A stretch of 34,514 nt of DNA from an uncultured Clostridia bacterium (lineage in GTDB: Bacteria > Bacillota > Clostridia > Christensenellales > CAG-917). The DNA lies in NCBI GenBank assembly GCA_947625225.1, contig CANQNQ010000013.1:1-34514 (forward strand). Direction: 5' to 3'. The notes below the pieces were generated by a model, which made no database searches, was not told the DNA's origin, and saw nothing but the letters and a program-made list of their open reading frames with translations. Numbering within the stretch: position 1 is the first letter of the stretch; every line of letters starts with the position of its first letter. A program made the translations under genes and the position numbers. Shown here piece by piece: positions 1-8,514 of this stretch.

Positions 1-60
1 AAGCAAGCGAGGCACAATGAATTTTAATATCACAATTTTGACGTGCAAAAAAATAAAAAA

Positions 61-155
61 AAGTACACTTTTACTACAACGCATAAAAATATAGTTTTTA
101 CTTGATTTAATTCTATCATATGCCCGCAAAATCGGCAAGTAGTAAAAGTGTACTT
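61..155. repeat. 17-bp perfect inverted repeat flanking a 61-nt AT-rich spacer
   Basis: AAGTACACTTTTACTAC at 61-77 is the exact reverse complement of 139-155. The pair lies directly upstream of the lipoprotein ribosome binding site (171-177). Read on the minus strand the stem is followed by a long T-rich tract (60-44), so it could end a minus-strand transcript. It could also be an operator, or a 95-bp miniature element with terminal repeats. No clear target duplication is visible. Confidence 0.6.
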
Positions 156-180
156 AAACTTCAACGCAAAGGAGAGGGAA

Positions 181-1404
181 ATGAAAAAAACTGTGTTGAC
201 GGTCGTTGCGCTGGTATGCGCGCTCTGCTGCGTGTTTGCGCTTGCGGCGTGCAATGACAAGACCGACAAGGTCGCGGTGACGTCCGTGACTCTCGACAAA
301 ACCGAATTGTCGCTTACTGTCGGCGACAGCGAAACGCTTACGGCTACTGTTGCGCCCGATGACGCTACAGACAGCAGCGTGACCTGGACTTCCGACAACG
401 CCGAAGTCGCAAATGTGGAAAACGGAGTCGTCACCGCGCTGAAGGCGGGCACGGCGACCATAACCGCCAAGGCGGGGGACAAGAGCGCCGATTGCGTAGT
501 CACTGTAAGCGCGCCGAACACAAAGATGAGCGCGGATGAGTGGACGGCGTGCGTAAACGCGTTTGCAAAGTCCACCAACTACACCGAAAAATGGTCAAGC
601 GTGAAAACGGGATACGTCACGACCGCGTATACCGTGACGGGCGCAACTTGCAGAGCAGACCATTTTGCATCGGCAGACGGTGAGTGGTGGACATCCGACA
701 TTTATCAAAAAGTGGGCGACGACTTCTATCATTTCACTAAAGATGACGACGACTACATATGGTACAGACAGCCCATTGGCGAAGAGGAATATACCGAGGG
801 TTATACGTCCATATCTTACTTGACCGACGCCGCAAATATCCTCATAGAGAAGTACGCCGACCTCAGCTTTGCAGACGGCAAATATTCCTTGGCGACTTAT
901 GACTTTGACGGTATCGACGTGACAAATATCGAGGCGACAGTATCCGGCGGCGCTATAGTAAAACTTACGTTTACCGCCGAATATGTGGGAAATGTGGTCA
1001 TCGATTCCTTTGGCGCAACGCAGGTGGAAGTCCCCGCCGAATATACCGAGCTGGACGTTGTAGCAGGCAAGTCCTTCCATTTTGACAGACTCACTTGGGA
1101 AGGCGATGTGGAAGTGACGGACGAGGATCTCGAAGAATATGGTCAACTATATGGAGAGATGCACATATTTTTTGGAAAGGATAAAACGGTCAGCATAACT
1201 ATAAAAGAACAGACCATGAGCGGTACATACACCATAAGCGGCAACACCATAACCATAACGTTGTCGCCTGCGGAGGCGTCGCCGGATCCCATTACGATCG
1301 TCGGCAATGAGTTAAAAATGCCTGTCGCCGGAAGAACCGGTGGCACGGGAGGAGAAGGGCATTCCAGCACCATTTATGTGATTTTGCGCGACACAACAGT
1401 TTAA
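181..1404 (+). CDS. Lipoprotein with bacterial Ig-like (Big_2) domain
   Basis: The 407-residue protein starts at the ATG preceded by GGAGAGG. The N-terminus is a lipoprotein signal: MKK, a hydrophobic stretch, then the lipobox LAAC with Cys24. It should therefore be lipid-anchored on the outer face of the membrane. Residues about 33-110 form a Big_2 Ig-like domain (VTSVTLDKTELSLTVG, then TWTSDNAEVANVENG, then GTATITAKAG). The middle region (about 115-290) is rich in aromatic and acidic residues and I do not recognise it. The last 110 residues read like a small beta-barrel, with repeated threonine-rich strands such as GTYTISGNTITITL, reminiscent of lipocalin-like modules in Clostridia lipoproteins. 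Substrate and function are unknown. It is monocistronic, with a terminator 38 nt after the stop. Starting further upstream would add residues before the signal and has no ribosome binding site. Confidence 0.85.
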   Translation: MKKTVLTVVALVCALCCVFALAACNDKTDKVAVTSVTLDKTELSLTVGDSETLTATVAPDDATDSSVTWTSDNAEVANVENGVVTALKAGTATITAKAGDKSADCVVTVSAPNTKMSADEWTACVNAFAKSTNYTEKWSSVKTGYVTTAYTVTGATCRADHFASADGEWWTSDIYQKVGDDFYHFTKDDDDYIWYRQPIGEEEYTEGYTSISYLTDAANILIEKYADLSFADGKYSLATYDFDGIDVTNIEATVSGGAIVKLTFTAEYVGNVVIDSFGATQVEVPAEYTELDVVAGKSFHFDRLTWEGDVEVTDEDLEEYGQLYGEMHIFFGKDKTVSITIKEQTMSGTYTISGNTITITLSPAEASPDPITIVGNELKMPVAGRTGGTGGEGHSSTIYVILRDTTV

Positions 1405-1441
1405 TCCATAGATAAATTTATCATTATATAAGATCCAAAAC

Positions 1442-1489
1442 TCCGGGCGGTACGTCTTTTATAGGGCGGATGCCCGGATATTTTTTTTT
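1442..1489 (+). terminator. Rho-independent terminator of the lipoprotein gene
   Basis: TCCGGGC (1442-1448) pairs with GCCCGGA (1472-1478) and is followed by TA and an uninterrupted run of nine T. It separates the lipoprotein gene from the MATE promoter. Confidence 0.85.
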
Positions 1490-1507
1490 GTTATGATCGT
1501 CCGACGT

Positions 1508-1536
1508 TTGCCTATTTTGGCAATTTGTGATATAAA
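1508..1536 (+). promoter_or_regulatory. Extended -10 sigma-A promoter for the MATE gene (leaderless)
   Basis: TTGCCT (1508-1513), a 17-nt spacer, and TATAAA (1531-1536) preceded by TGA, an extended -10. The MATE start codon begins at 1543, six nt after the -10, where transcription would be expected to begin. No Shine-Dalgarno sequence lies between. The predicted mRNA therefore has no 5' leader. Confidence 0.6.
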
Positions 1537-1542
1537 TAAATT

Positions 1543-2955
1543 ATGGTCAACACTCAGGGCAAGGATGAAGCCGAATACAGGTTGATGACGCAGGCGCCCG
1601 TCTTTGGGCTGGTGCTGAAGCTGTCCGTTCCCACGACGTTCAGCATGCTGATCACCTCCATATACAACCTTGTGGACACGCTGTTTGTGTCGTCGCTGGG
1701 CAACGCGGCGACGGGCGCGGTGGGCGTGGTGTTTTCCATACAATCCATCATTCAGGCGATCGGATACGGCTTCGGCATGGGCACGCAGAGCCTCATCTCC
1801 CGAAAGCTGGGGGAGAAGAAAAACGACGAGGCGGATATGTACGGCATTTCGGGCTTTGTCGCGGCGTTTTTTGCGGGATTGCTGATGCTGCTGGGGCTTA
1901 TCAATATGCCCGTGATGATGCGGCTGTTCGGCTCCACCGAGACCGCGCTGCCGTATGCGTGCGACTACGGATTCTGGATAATTCTGGGCGCGCCGCTGTT
2001 TTGCTCGTCGTTTGTGCTCAACAACATTCTGCGCGCGGAGGGCAAGGCGTCCCTGTCCATGGTGGGACTTTGCAGCGGAGGCATCCTCAACATAGGGTTG
2101 GACGCGCTGTTTATATTTGCGCTGCACATGGGCGTAGAGGGCGCGGCGATCGCCACGGTGGTCAGTCAGGCGGCGTCGTTTGTCATATTGCTGTCCTTCT
2201 TCATCTTCAAAAAATCCATAGTGAGGCTCAACATTTTCAAGCTGAGCAAGCGGCCGCTGGATTATCTCAACATTTTCCGCGTGGGGCTGCCCACGGTGTT
2301 CCGCCAGAGCTTGGGCAGCGTAGCGACCACTTTGCTCAACGTGGCGGTGCGCCCCTACGGCGACGCGGCGATGGCGGCGGTGAGCATCTCAAACAAGATC
2401 TATATGCTGTTGCGCAGCATGCTGATAGGCGTAGGGCAGGGCTTCCAACCCGTGGCGGGCTACAACTACGGCGCAAAGCGCTACGACCGCGTGCGCAAGG
2501 CGTTCAACTCCGCAATAGCGCTGGGTACGATTTACAGCGCGTTGGCGGCGATCATCCTCTTTATATTCGCGAAAGACATAATAGGGCTGTTCCGCCCCGG
2601 CGACGTCGAGGTGATAGAGGAGGGCGGACGTATGCTGCGCTTTTTGTGCATGGCACTGCCCGTGCTGGGCTACTCGACGTTTGTCAATCAGCTGTATCAA
2701 TGCCTGGGCTTTGTGCTTCCCGCGACGGTGCTGGCGTCCTGCAGGCAGGGGATATTCTTTATTCCGCTTATACTCATATTGCCCATATTCTTCGGGTTGA
2801 CGGGCATAGAACTTACGCAGGCGGTGGCGGATATCATGACATTTGCGGTGTCCATACCTTTCCACATCTACATCCTGAAGCGGCGCATTCCATCCCATCC
2901 TCCCGCCATACCCATGCCTCCGGCGAAGCCCAAAACTTTGGATATAAAATTGTAA
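1543..2955 (+). CDS. MATE-family multidrug/metabolite efflux transporter
   Basis: The 470-residue polytopic membrane protein has the usual length and layout of MATE exporters: two homologous six-helix halves that extrude cationic drugs or metabolites in exchange for Na+ or H+. The first helix carries the typical sequence LSVPTTFSMLITSIYNLVDT. Helix 2 and its loop carry SIQSIIQAIGYGFGMGTQSL, and the second half starts with VGLPTVFRQSLGSV and continues with GVGQGFQPVAGYNYGAKRYD. These resemble the MepA/DinF-like clostridial branch. The C-terminus is a short proline-rich tail. No ribosome binding site precedes the ATG. The promoter lies immediately upstream, so the start is assigned on leaderless grounds. 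The next in-frame ATG (1585) would remove part of the amphipathic N-terminus and also lacks a good ribosome binding site. Substrate is unknown. It appears monocistronic. Confidence 0.9.
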   Translation: MVNTQGKDEAEYRLMTQAPVFGLVLKLSVPTTFSMLITSIYNLVDTLFVSSLGNAATGAVGVVFSIQSIIQAIGYGFGMGTQSLISRKLGEKKNDEADMYGISGFVAAFFAGLLMLLGLINMPVMMRLFGSTETALPYACDYGFWIILGAPLFCSSFVLNNILRAEGKASLSMVGLCSGGILNIGLDALFIFALHMGVEGAAIATVVSQAASFVILLSFFIFKKSIVRLNIFKLSKRPLDYLNIFRVGLPTVFRQSLGSVATTLLNVAVRPYGDAAMAAVSISNKIYMLLRSMLIGVGQGFQPVAGYNYGAKRYDRVRKAFNSAIALGTIYSALAAIILFIFAKDIIGLFRPGDVEVIEEGGRMLRFLCMALPVLGYSTFVNQLYQCLGFVLPATVLASCRQGIFFIPLILILPIFFGLTGIELTQAVADIMTFAVSIPFHIYILKRRIPSHPPAIPMPPAKPKTLDIKL

Positions 2956-2974
2956 AACGAATGTTTAAGTATCA

Positions 2975-3001
2975 AAAAGGCGCGTTTCAAACGCGCCTTT
3001 T
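2975..3001. terminator. Bidirectional terminator between MATE and membrane-protein genes
   Basis: AAAAGGCGCGTTT (2975-2987) and AAACGCGCCTTTT (2989-3001) form a nearly perfect stem with A/T flanks on both sides. The hairpin sits between convergent genes, so it can serve both strands. Confidence 0.8.
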
Positions 3002-3027
3002 GCAAATTTTCCTTTGAAATGCGAAGT

Positions 3028-4071
3028 TTAATTTTCCTTATTCTCTTCCGTTTTGGCGGCGTCCGTCGGCGCTTCCTCGTCCGTAAGTACGGCGACCTCC
3101 GCCGCGATCACCGCTTGTTCTTCGTGTCCCGACGCCTGCGCGATATAGCGGGATACGTAGGAGTCCGTGTTGACGTCTATTATGTTGACCGCATAGATAA
3201 ACACTGGGATGGTGACAAGTATGCTGACGATGGGATTTACAAACCACAGCGCTACAAACACCGCCGCGACAATGACCAGCATGATGACGCATACGATGAT
3301 GTGCGACAGGATGTTTTCCACGGTGAGTATCTGCTTTGGCTTGACCTTGCCGTCGCGGAATATCAGCCAGGAGTTGAACAGCGACGCCACCGCCCACAGC
3401 GCCGTCAGCGCGACGTACAGCAGCAGAGCATACCACTTGAGCAGCCACATCAGCAATATCGCCACCACCAGCATCGCGGATTCAAACAGCGGCACCAGCG
3501 TGTGGGATATTATAAAGGACTTGAGGTTGCGCCTCGCGGTGCGCCTGCGCAGCAGAAATCTTATCAGCAGATTGGCGCAGACCACTCCCAACGCTGTAAG
3601 CGACGCAAGCACGCCAATGTCCGCCTTCAGCGTAGAGGTGAAGTTGTTTACCAGCGCCGCTACCTGCGCGTCGAACCCCTCCGACGAGGCGCTGAGCGTC
3701 GCAAAAAATCCTTTGAATGTCTCCGTTATCCAGCTCGTGTCAATTATCTGCCGTACGATCGAGAGGAAGTTGCCGTTCCAATCTATCCGCGCAAAAGCGT
3801 ATTCGAAAAATTGTTTGACGGAAGCGGAGGAATTGTCCGCCGACTCGCCCACCAGCTTGACAAAGCCGCTTATTGTGCCGCTGACATTCTGAAGCGTGGA
3901 CGAGGCGAACAGCAGCATTGCCACCACCAAAAAGAGGTAGAATACGCCCATCGGCACAAACACCAGCGCGATGTTCCTCAAAAAATTGCGCATGGAATTT
4001 TTCACCATGCCAAGCTTAACCATGTTGCGGTTTGCGTGCGTAGTTTTGTTGTTATGTTCTGATTCTGCCAT
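3028..4071 (-). CDS. Multi-pass membrane protein of unknown function
   Basis: This 347-residue protein is not a family I recognise. A basic N-terminus (about 1-35) leads to a first hydrophobic segment (about 36-57, IALVFVPMGVFYLFLVVAML). Next is a long polar, probably extracytoplasmic region (about 58-155) with several Asn/Ser-rich stretches. At least five more hydrophobic segments follow: around ASLTALGVVCANLLI, AMLVVAILLMWLL, YVALTALWAVASL, IIVCVIMLVIVAAVFVALW and VSILVTIPVFIYAV. The C-terminal tail is acidic and alanine-rich. A charged RRRTARRN loop suggests a cytoplasmic turn after the second helix. The ribosome binding site is weak (TAGAG). It lies 42 nt downstream of the acetyltransferase on the same strand, so the two may be co-transcribed. 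No catalytic motif is visible. Confidence 0.7.
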   Translation of the reverse strand: MAESEHNNKTTHANRNMVKLGMVKNSMRNFLRNIALVFVPMGVFYLFLVVAMLLFASSTLQNVSGTISGFVKLVGESADNSSASVKQFFEYAFARIDWNGNFLSIVRQIIDTSWITETFKGFFATLSASSEGFDAQVAALVNNFTSTLKADIGVLASLTALGVVCANLLIRFLLRRRTARRNLKSFIISHTLVPLFESAMLVVAILLMWLLKWYALLLYVALTALWAVASLFNSWLIFRDGKVKPKQILTVENILSHIIVCVIMLVIVAAVFVALWFVNPIVSILVTIPVFIYAVNIIDVNTDSYVSRYIAQASGHEEQAVIAAEVAVLTDEEAPTDAAKTEENKEN

Positions 4072-4113
4072 TTATACACTCTAAATTGCCTGTTAAAGGC
4101 TGGATTTTGTATT

Positions 4114-4752
4114 TTACGCCAGACCGCACAGTCGCTTGACGTCCTCGGGGATGGCGTGACCTTTGCGGTAAAACTTGCGGTCGTTGTCGTCTATTTGCCT
4201 CAGCACCCGACAGGGATTTCCCACCGCTACAACGTTGGCGGGGATGTCCTTTGTCACCACGCTGCCTGCTCCTATGACGCTGCCTTCGCCTATGGTTACT
4301 CCGGGCAGTATTATCGCGCCCGCGCCTATCCACACGCGATCGTGGATGCGCACGGGCAGGTTGTATTGGTACGCGCGCGCCCTCAGTTGCGGGCAGACGG
4401 GATGCGTGCCCGTCGCGATGACCACATTTGGCGCTATCATCACGCAGTCGCCGATATATATGTCGCTGTCGTCCACCACCGTCAGGTTGAAGTTGGCGTA
4501 GAAGTTGTCGCCAACGTGCATGTTGCACCCCCAATTGGCGTGGAAGGGCGGCTCGATGTAGCAATTTGCGCCTACCTCGGCAAACACCTCGCGTATGAGC
4601 CTTTCGCGGTACTCCACTTCCGATGGGCGCGAGTTGTTGAAGTCAAACAGCTTTTCCTTGCAATCGAACATCAGCTTGCTCTGTTCGCCGACGGTGAGGT
4701 CGACGGAACTGTCGTACAATATGCCTGTCTTTATGTCGTCCGTATAAGCCAT
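4114..4752 (-). CDS. Maltose/galactoside O-acetyltransferase-like hexapeptide protein
   Basis: The 212-residue protein belongs to the LacA/Maa/NodL branch of left-handed beta-helix acetyltransferases, which transfer acetyl from acetyl-CoA to a sugar hydroxyl. An N-terminal Mac domain (about 5-60) is followed by hexapeptide repeats: NCYIEPPFHANWGCNMHVGD, then IYIGDCVMIAPNVVIATGTH. The histidine in that last block is the expected catalytic base. The coenzyme A part follows, with VWIGAGAIILPGVTIGEGSV and IGAGSVVTKDIPANVVAVGN. I chose the ATG at 4752 because AAGGCGG lies seven nt before it. Extending ten codons further reaches only a TTG with no ribosome binding site. The acceptor sugar cannot be told from sequence, and this family is often a general detoxifying acetylase. 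Confidence 0.88.
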   Translation of the reverse strand: MAYTDDIKTGILYDSSVDLTVGEQSKLMFDCKEKLFDFNNSRPSEVEYRERLIREVFAEVGANCYIEPPFHANWGCNMHVGDNFYANFNLTVVDDSDIYIGDCVMIAPNVVIATGTHPVCPQLRARAYQYNLPVRIHDRVWIGAGAIILPGVTIGEGSVIGAGSVVTKDIPANVVAVGNPCRVLRQIDDNDRKFYRKGHAIPEDVKRLCGLA

Positions 4753-4884
4753 ATTTTCCGCCTTATCGTTTTTTTGACGCAAATTGCGCCTTCGGACACA
4801 TTATAACAGCCCTCGAACGCATTTACAAGCCATAACTTTTGCGCTTTTAACAAACTTTTAATGTAAATTTAACGACGTGCGCGC

Positions 4885-4890
4885 TATAAT
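4885..4890 (+). promoter_or_regulatory. Probable -10 box (TATAAT) of the nitroreductase gene
   Basis: A perfect TATAAT sits 38 nt before the start codon, in the AT-rich spacer between divergent genes. I found no good -35 at 16-18 nt, so only the -10 is called. Confidence 0.45.
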
Positions 4891-4928
4891 ATATCCGCAT
4901 ACAACAATTTGCAAAAGGAGAAGCGGAT

Positions 4929-5597
4929 ATGCTCGATATTTTAGAAGCGCTCAGACAGCGCCACAGCGTAAGGCAGTACCTTGATACTCCCTTGGGAGAG
5001 GACGTGCTTGCGCCCCTAAAAGAGGAGGTGGAGCAGTGCAACGCGCAAAGCGGACTGAACATACAGCTTGTCATCGACGAGCCGCAGGCGTTTGACTGCA
5101 TGTTGGCGCACTATGGCAAGTTCAGCGGCGTGCGCAACTATTTTGCGCTTATAGGCGCAAAGCAGGACGACTTTGATGAAAAAGTGGGTTACTACGGTCA
5201 GCGGCTGGCGCTCAAGGCGCAGCAGCTGGGGCTGAACACCTGCTGGGTGGCGGCGTCCTACAAAAAGGTGCCCGACGCGTACAAACTCTCAAAGGGCGAG
5301 AAGGTGGCAATGGTCATTGCGCTTGGCTACGGCGCTACAGCGGGCAAACCGCATAACGGCAAGTCCGCCGAGGACGTCAGCAATGTGGACGCGCAGTCTC
5401 CCGAATGGTTCAGGCGCGGGGTGGAAGGCGCGCTTATGGCGCCCACCGCGATGAATCAGCAGAAGTTTACGCTCACCCTCGACGGAGACAAGGTGCGCGC
5501 AAAGGCGGGCATGGGCTTTTACGCCACGACGGACCTAGGCATTGTCAAGTACAACTTCGAGGTGGCGTCCGGCAAGGACTCGTCCGTGTGGGCTTAG
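4929..5597 (+). CDS. Nitroreductase-family flavoprotein
   Basis: The 222-residue protein has a strong ribosome binding site (AAAAGGAG). Its N-terminus MLDILEALRQRHSVRQYLDT matches the nitroreductase signature in which the Arg-His-Ser-x-Arg segment contacts the FMN phosphate. A second family feature is the region QRLALKAQQLGLNTCWVAAS, the helix near the flavin. The later segment EWFRRGVEGALMAPTAMNQQ resembles the PSAxNxQ flavin loop, displaced relative to classical nitroreductases. That order is what I expect of the TM1586-like putative nitroreductases, in which two half-repeats make the fold. It should be a cytoplasmic NAD(P)H-dependent oxidoreductase. The substrate is unknown. It stands alone between a divergent acetyltransferase and a repeat-rich spacer. 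Confidence 0.85.
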   Translation: MLDILEALRQRHSVRQYLDTPLGEDVLAPLKEEVEQCNAQSGLNIQLVIDEPQAFDCMLAHYGKFSGVRNYFALIGAKQDDFDEKVGYYGQRLALKAQQLGLNTCWVAASYKKVPDAYKLSKGEKVAMVIALGYGATAGKPHNGKSAEDVSNVDAQSPEWFRRGVEGALMAPTAMNQQKFTLTLDGDKVRAKAGMGFYATTDLGIVKYNFEVASGKDSSVWA

Positions 5598-5874
5598 GCG
5601 TTAAACAGGCGTTCTGAACGCGTAAACGCCGCCGTACGGGCGATAAGCGTGCACACTGTGCGAAGCATGCGTCCGGCAAAATTTTGCGGACATCTAAACG
5701 TGTAAACGGCGTTTGAATGCGCATTTTGCGTTTGAACGCGCGTTTATGATGTTGCGTTTTTGCGACGGATGTGCTAAAATTTACCAAAATATATATTTAC
5801 TTATACTTTGATTATAAGCCGACCGCGCCGCCGTCAGCGCGTCGCTGTGGCAAAGGGTCGGGGAGGTAACGTAT
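5598..5874. other. Intergenic spacer with short hairpins, a tandem repeat and a weak promoter
   Basis: There is no gene here. It holds a GCGTT-CTG-AACGC hairpin (5609-5621) and the palindrome GCAAAATTTTGC inside GTCC...GGAC (5671-5691). It also holds an 18-nt tandem repeat (5709-5745). A possible promoter for comM is TTTACC (5780-5785), 16 nt, TATACT (5802-5807). None of the hairpins has a T tract. Confidence 0.5.
5709..5745. repeat. Two-copy 18-nt imperfect tandem repeat
   Basis: GCGTTTGAATGCGCATTT at 5709-5726 recurs at 5728-5745 with two substitutions, period 19. Similar GCGTT/AAACG words occur through the spacer, giving many alternative small hairpins. Confidence 0.6.
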
Positions 5875-7404
5875 ATGCTTGCAAAACTTAAGAGTTACGC
5901 ATTGGACGGATTGAACGGCTATGCCGTAGACGTCGAGCTTGACGTCAACAGCGGCGTGCCCGGCTATGAGCTTGTGGGTCTGGCTTCCACCGCTACCAAG
6001 GAGAGCAAGGAGCGCGTGCGTTCCGCCATCAAAAACAGCGGCTACAACTATCCCGCAAAGCGCATAACCATCAACCTTGCGCCCGCAGACACCAAAAAGG
6101 AAGGTCCCTTCTTTGACGTCGCCATCGCGGTGGGCATGCTTATCGCGACCGGACAGCTTGAAAGCAATCTGTACAAACAATTTGTGTTTATCGGCGAATT
6201 GTCGCTTGACGGAAAGCTGAGAAGCGTGCACGGCATCATGCCTTTGCTTATATCGGCGATGCAGCGCGGCGAAAAGCGCTTCATAATCCCCGCGGTGAAC
6301 GCCTCGGAGGCAAGTTTCATTGCGGGCATAGAGGTCTACGCCATGGACACGCTGCGCGACGTGATAGACTTTTTGAGCGGCGTAGTGTATCAACCCGTTG
6401 AGATATCCGACTTCAAATCCAAGTGCGTGGAGCACGGATACGGCGTGGATTTCAGCGATGTAAAGGGACAGACCGTCGCAAAACGCGCGCTTGAGATCGC
6501 CGTCGCGGGCGGACATAACGCGCTGATGATAGGTCCTCCCGGCGCAGGCAAGACCATGCTTGCAAAGTGCGTGCCCACCATCATGCCTCAGATGAGCTTT
6601 GAGGAGGCAATAGAGGTCACCAAGATACACAGCGTTGCGGGCATACTGGACAGCTCCATCGGCATTGTCACCACGCGTCCGTTCAGGACCCCTCACCATA
6701 CCACCACCGTGCCCGCGCTTGTGGGCGGCGGCAACAAGGCGACTCCCGGCGAGGTCAGCCTTGCGCACGGCGGCGTGCTGTTTTTGGACGAGATGCCCGA
6801 ATACACCCGTCACGCGCTCGAGACTCTACGCCAGCCCCTTGAGGACAGAAAGGTCACCGTCGCGCGCGTGCTGAGGACGGTGGAATATCCCGCCAACTTC
6901 ATGCTTATCGCCAGCATGAACCCCTGTCCCTGCGGCAACTACGGCTCCAAGGAGAACGTGTGCACCTGCACGCCGCAACAGATACATCATTACGTCAACA
7001 AGCTGTCCGGACCTTTGATGGACCGAATAGATTTGCAGATCGAAGTTGATAATATCACCTATGAGGAGCTGCGCGGCGGCGGCGAGACCGAAAGCTCCGA
7101 GCAGATAAAAAAGCGCGTAGACGCCGCAAGAGCCATCCAGCGCGAGCGTTACAAGGGCTTGGACATACTCACCAACGCCGAGATGAACGCCAAGGAGATG
7201 GACAAGTATTGCCAAATCGACGCCGACAGCGAAAGATTGCTTGAAAAGGCGTTTGAAAAGCTGGGACTCAGCGCGCGCGGCACCACAAGGATACTCAAAG
7301 TGGCGCGCACCATCGCGGATCTTGAGGGCAGCGAAAACATCAAGTCCACCCATATAGCCGAGGCAATACAGTACAGAGGCATTGACAGGAAGTATCATCT
7401 ATGA
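5875..7404 (+). CDS. comM: YifB/ComM-type Mg-chelatase-like AAA+ ATPase
   Basis: The 509-residue protein has the full length of the YifB/ComM family. In naturally transformable bacteria ComM is a hexameric helicase that promotes branch migration during integration of incoming DNA. Residues about 1-165 are the Lon-like ChlI domain (DGLNGYAVDVELDVNSGVPG). The AAA+ module follows, with Walker A GPPGAGKT at 220-227 and Walker B LFLDEMPE at about 303-310. The family's cysteine-rich stretch NPCPCGNYGSKENVCTC is present, as is the C-terminal Mg_chelatase_C domain with SARGTTRILKVARTIADLEG. The start has GGGAGGT eight nt upstream. Its stop overlaps the dprA start (ATGA), so the two are translationally coupled. 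This also places the gene with the DNA-uptake factor DprA. No lesion is seen. Confidence 0.95.
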   Translation: MLAKLKSYALDGLNGYAVDVELDVNSGVPGYELVGLASTATKESKERVRSAIKNSGYNYPAKRITINLAPADTKKEGPFFDVAIAVGMLIATGQLESNLYKQFVFIGELSLDGKLRSVHGIMPLLISAMQRGEKRFIIPAVNASEASFIAGIEVYAMDTLRDVIDFLSGVVYQPVEISDFKSKCVEHGYGVDFSDVKGQTVAKRALEIAVAGGHNALMIGPPGAGKTMLAKCVPTIMPQMSFEEAIEVTKIHSVAGILDSSIGIVTTRPFRTPHHTTTVPALVGGGNKATPGEVSLAHGGVLFLDEMPEYTRHALETLRQPLEDRKVTVARVLRTVEYPANFMLIASMNPCPCGNYGSKENVCTCTPQQIHHYVNKLSGPLMDRIDLQIEVDNITYEELRGGGETESSEQIKKRVDAARAIQRERYKGLDILTNAEMNAKEMDKYCQIDADSERLLEKAFEKLGLSARGTTRILKVARTIADLEGSENIKSTHIAEAIQYRGIDRKYHL

Positions 7405-8483
7405 AAACGTTGACCTCCGCCGACAGGACCGCGCTTGCGTTGCAATGCGTGGAGGAGTTGGCAAACAGAAAAAAGCAGAGCCTGCTTGACGCGCTGAAAG
7501 ACGTGGGCAAGCCGCTGCTAGAAAAGGCGGTCGTCACAAAGACGCTTGGCGAGGAAAATGCGGCGAAATTTTTCAAGGCGTACGAGTCGCTGGACGACTA
7601 TGTCGCAAAGCTGGACGCGCTGGGCATAGATTGCGTCAGCATATATAGCGACGCCTATCCGCAGAGGTTACTGGACATAGACGACAGCCCCATCATGCTG
7701 TTTGCAAAGGGCAATATAGCGTTGCTCAAGACGGATATGATCGCCGTCGTGGGCACCCGTCGTCCCACCCGCTACGGCATAAAGGTGGCGGAGGAGTTCA
7801 CACGCGAGTTCGCTCATGCGGGGCTTACGGTGGCTTCGGGACTTGCGCGAGGTCTTGACGGAGTGGCTCATCGCGCCTGCGTGCAACAGGGCGCGCCCAC
7901 GGTGGCGGTGCTGGCGTGCGGGCTGGATATATGCTATCCGCCCGAACACGCGAGCTTGCTTGAAGGCATATTGTCCTCCGGCGGGCTGGTGATAAGCGAA
8001 TATATGTTGGGCGCAAAGCCTCTGCAGTATCATTTTCCGGAGCGCAACCGCATAATAAGCGGACTCAGCCGCGCCGTGCTTATACCCGAGGCGGCGCGCA
8101 AGAGCGGGTCTTTGATAACCGCAAGGCTGGCAATAGAGCAAGGAAAGGACGTGTTTGTCGTTCCCGGCAACATATTCAGCCCCGAAAGCGAGGGCTCCAA
8201 CGCGCTGTTGAGGGAGATGCCTCACGCGCTGGCAATTATGCCCGAGGACGTGCTGGACTGCCTGCATATCAGCCACGACAGCTCTCCCGCCGAGGACAAG
8301 AGCGTGGAGTTGGATATATTCGAAACTCAGATAGTGGACGCCTTGCACGACGGCGAAAAGCATTTTGAGGATCTGATCGCGGCAACGGGCATGACTGTAA
8401 GCGCGCTTAACAACGTGCTCATCAACCTGCAACTCAAGGGCGTCGTGGACGACATAGGCGGCAATTTTTACGCGCTGGCATGA
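7401..8483 (+). CDS. dprA: DNA-processing protein DprA
   Basis: DprA binds single-stranded DNA entering the cell and loads RecA. It is also widely conserved in non-transformable species. The 360-residue protein shows an N-terminal helical (SAM-like) region, then the Rossmann-fold DprA domain: AVVGTRRPTRYGIKVAEEFT, SGLARGLDGVAHRACVQQGA, VLACGLDICYPPEHASLLEG, and FPERNRIISGLSRAVLIPEA followed by KSGSLITARLAIEQGKDVFV and PGNIFSPESEGSNALL. About 65 C-terminal residues (from LDIFETQIVDALHDGEKHFE) make the usual winged-helix domain. It overlaps comM by four nt and uses AGGAAG inside comM as its ribosome binding site. topA follows after 31 nt. The gene is intact. Confidence 0.96.
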   Translation: MKTLTSADRTALALQCVEELANRKKQSLLDALKDVGKPLLEKAVVTKTLGEENAAKFFKAYESLDDYVAKLDALGIDCVSIYSDAYPQRLLDIDDSPIMLFAKGNIALLKTDMIAVVGTRRPTRYGIKVAEEFTREFAHAGLTVASGLARGLDGVAHRACVQQGAPTVAVLACGLDICYPPEHASLLEGILSSGGLVISEYMLGAKPLQYHFPERNRIISGLSRAVLIPEAARKSGSLITARLAIEQGKDVFVVPGNIFSPESEGSNALLREMPHALAIMPEDVLDCLHISHDSSPAEDKSVELDIFETQIVDALHDGEKHFEDLIAATGMTVSALNNVLINLQLKGVVDDIGGNFYALA

Positions 8484-8514
8484 CCCGCGCAAAGCAATAT
8501 AGACGAGGAGAAAA

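Noticed and set aside
4753..4782. Upstream TTG start for the acetyltransferase
   Set aside because: The ten added residues have no family match, while the ATG at 4752 has AAGGCGG at proper spacing.
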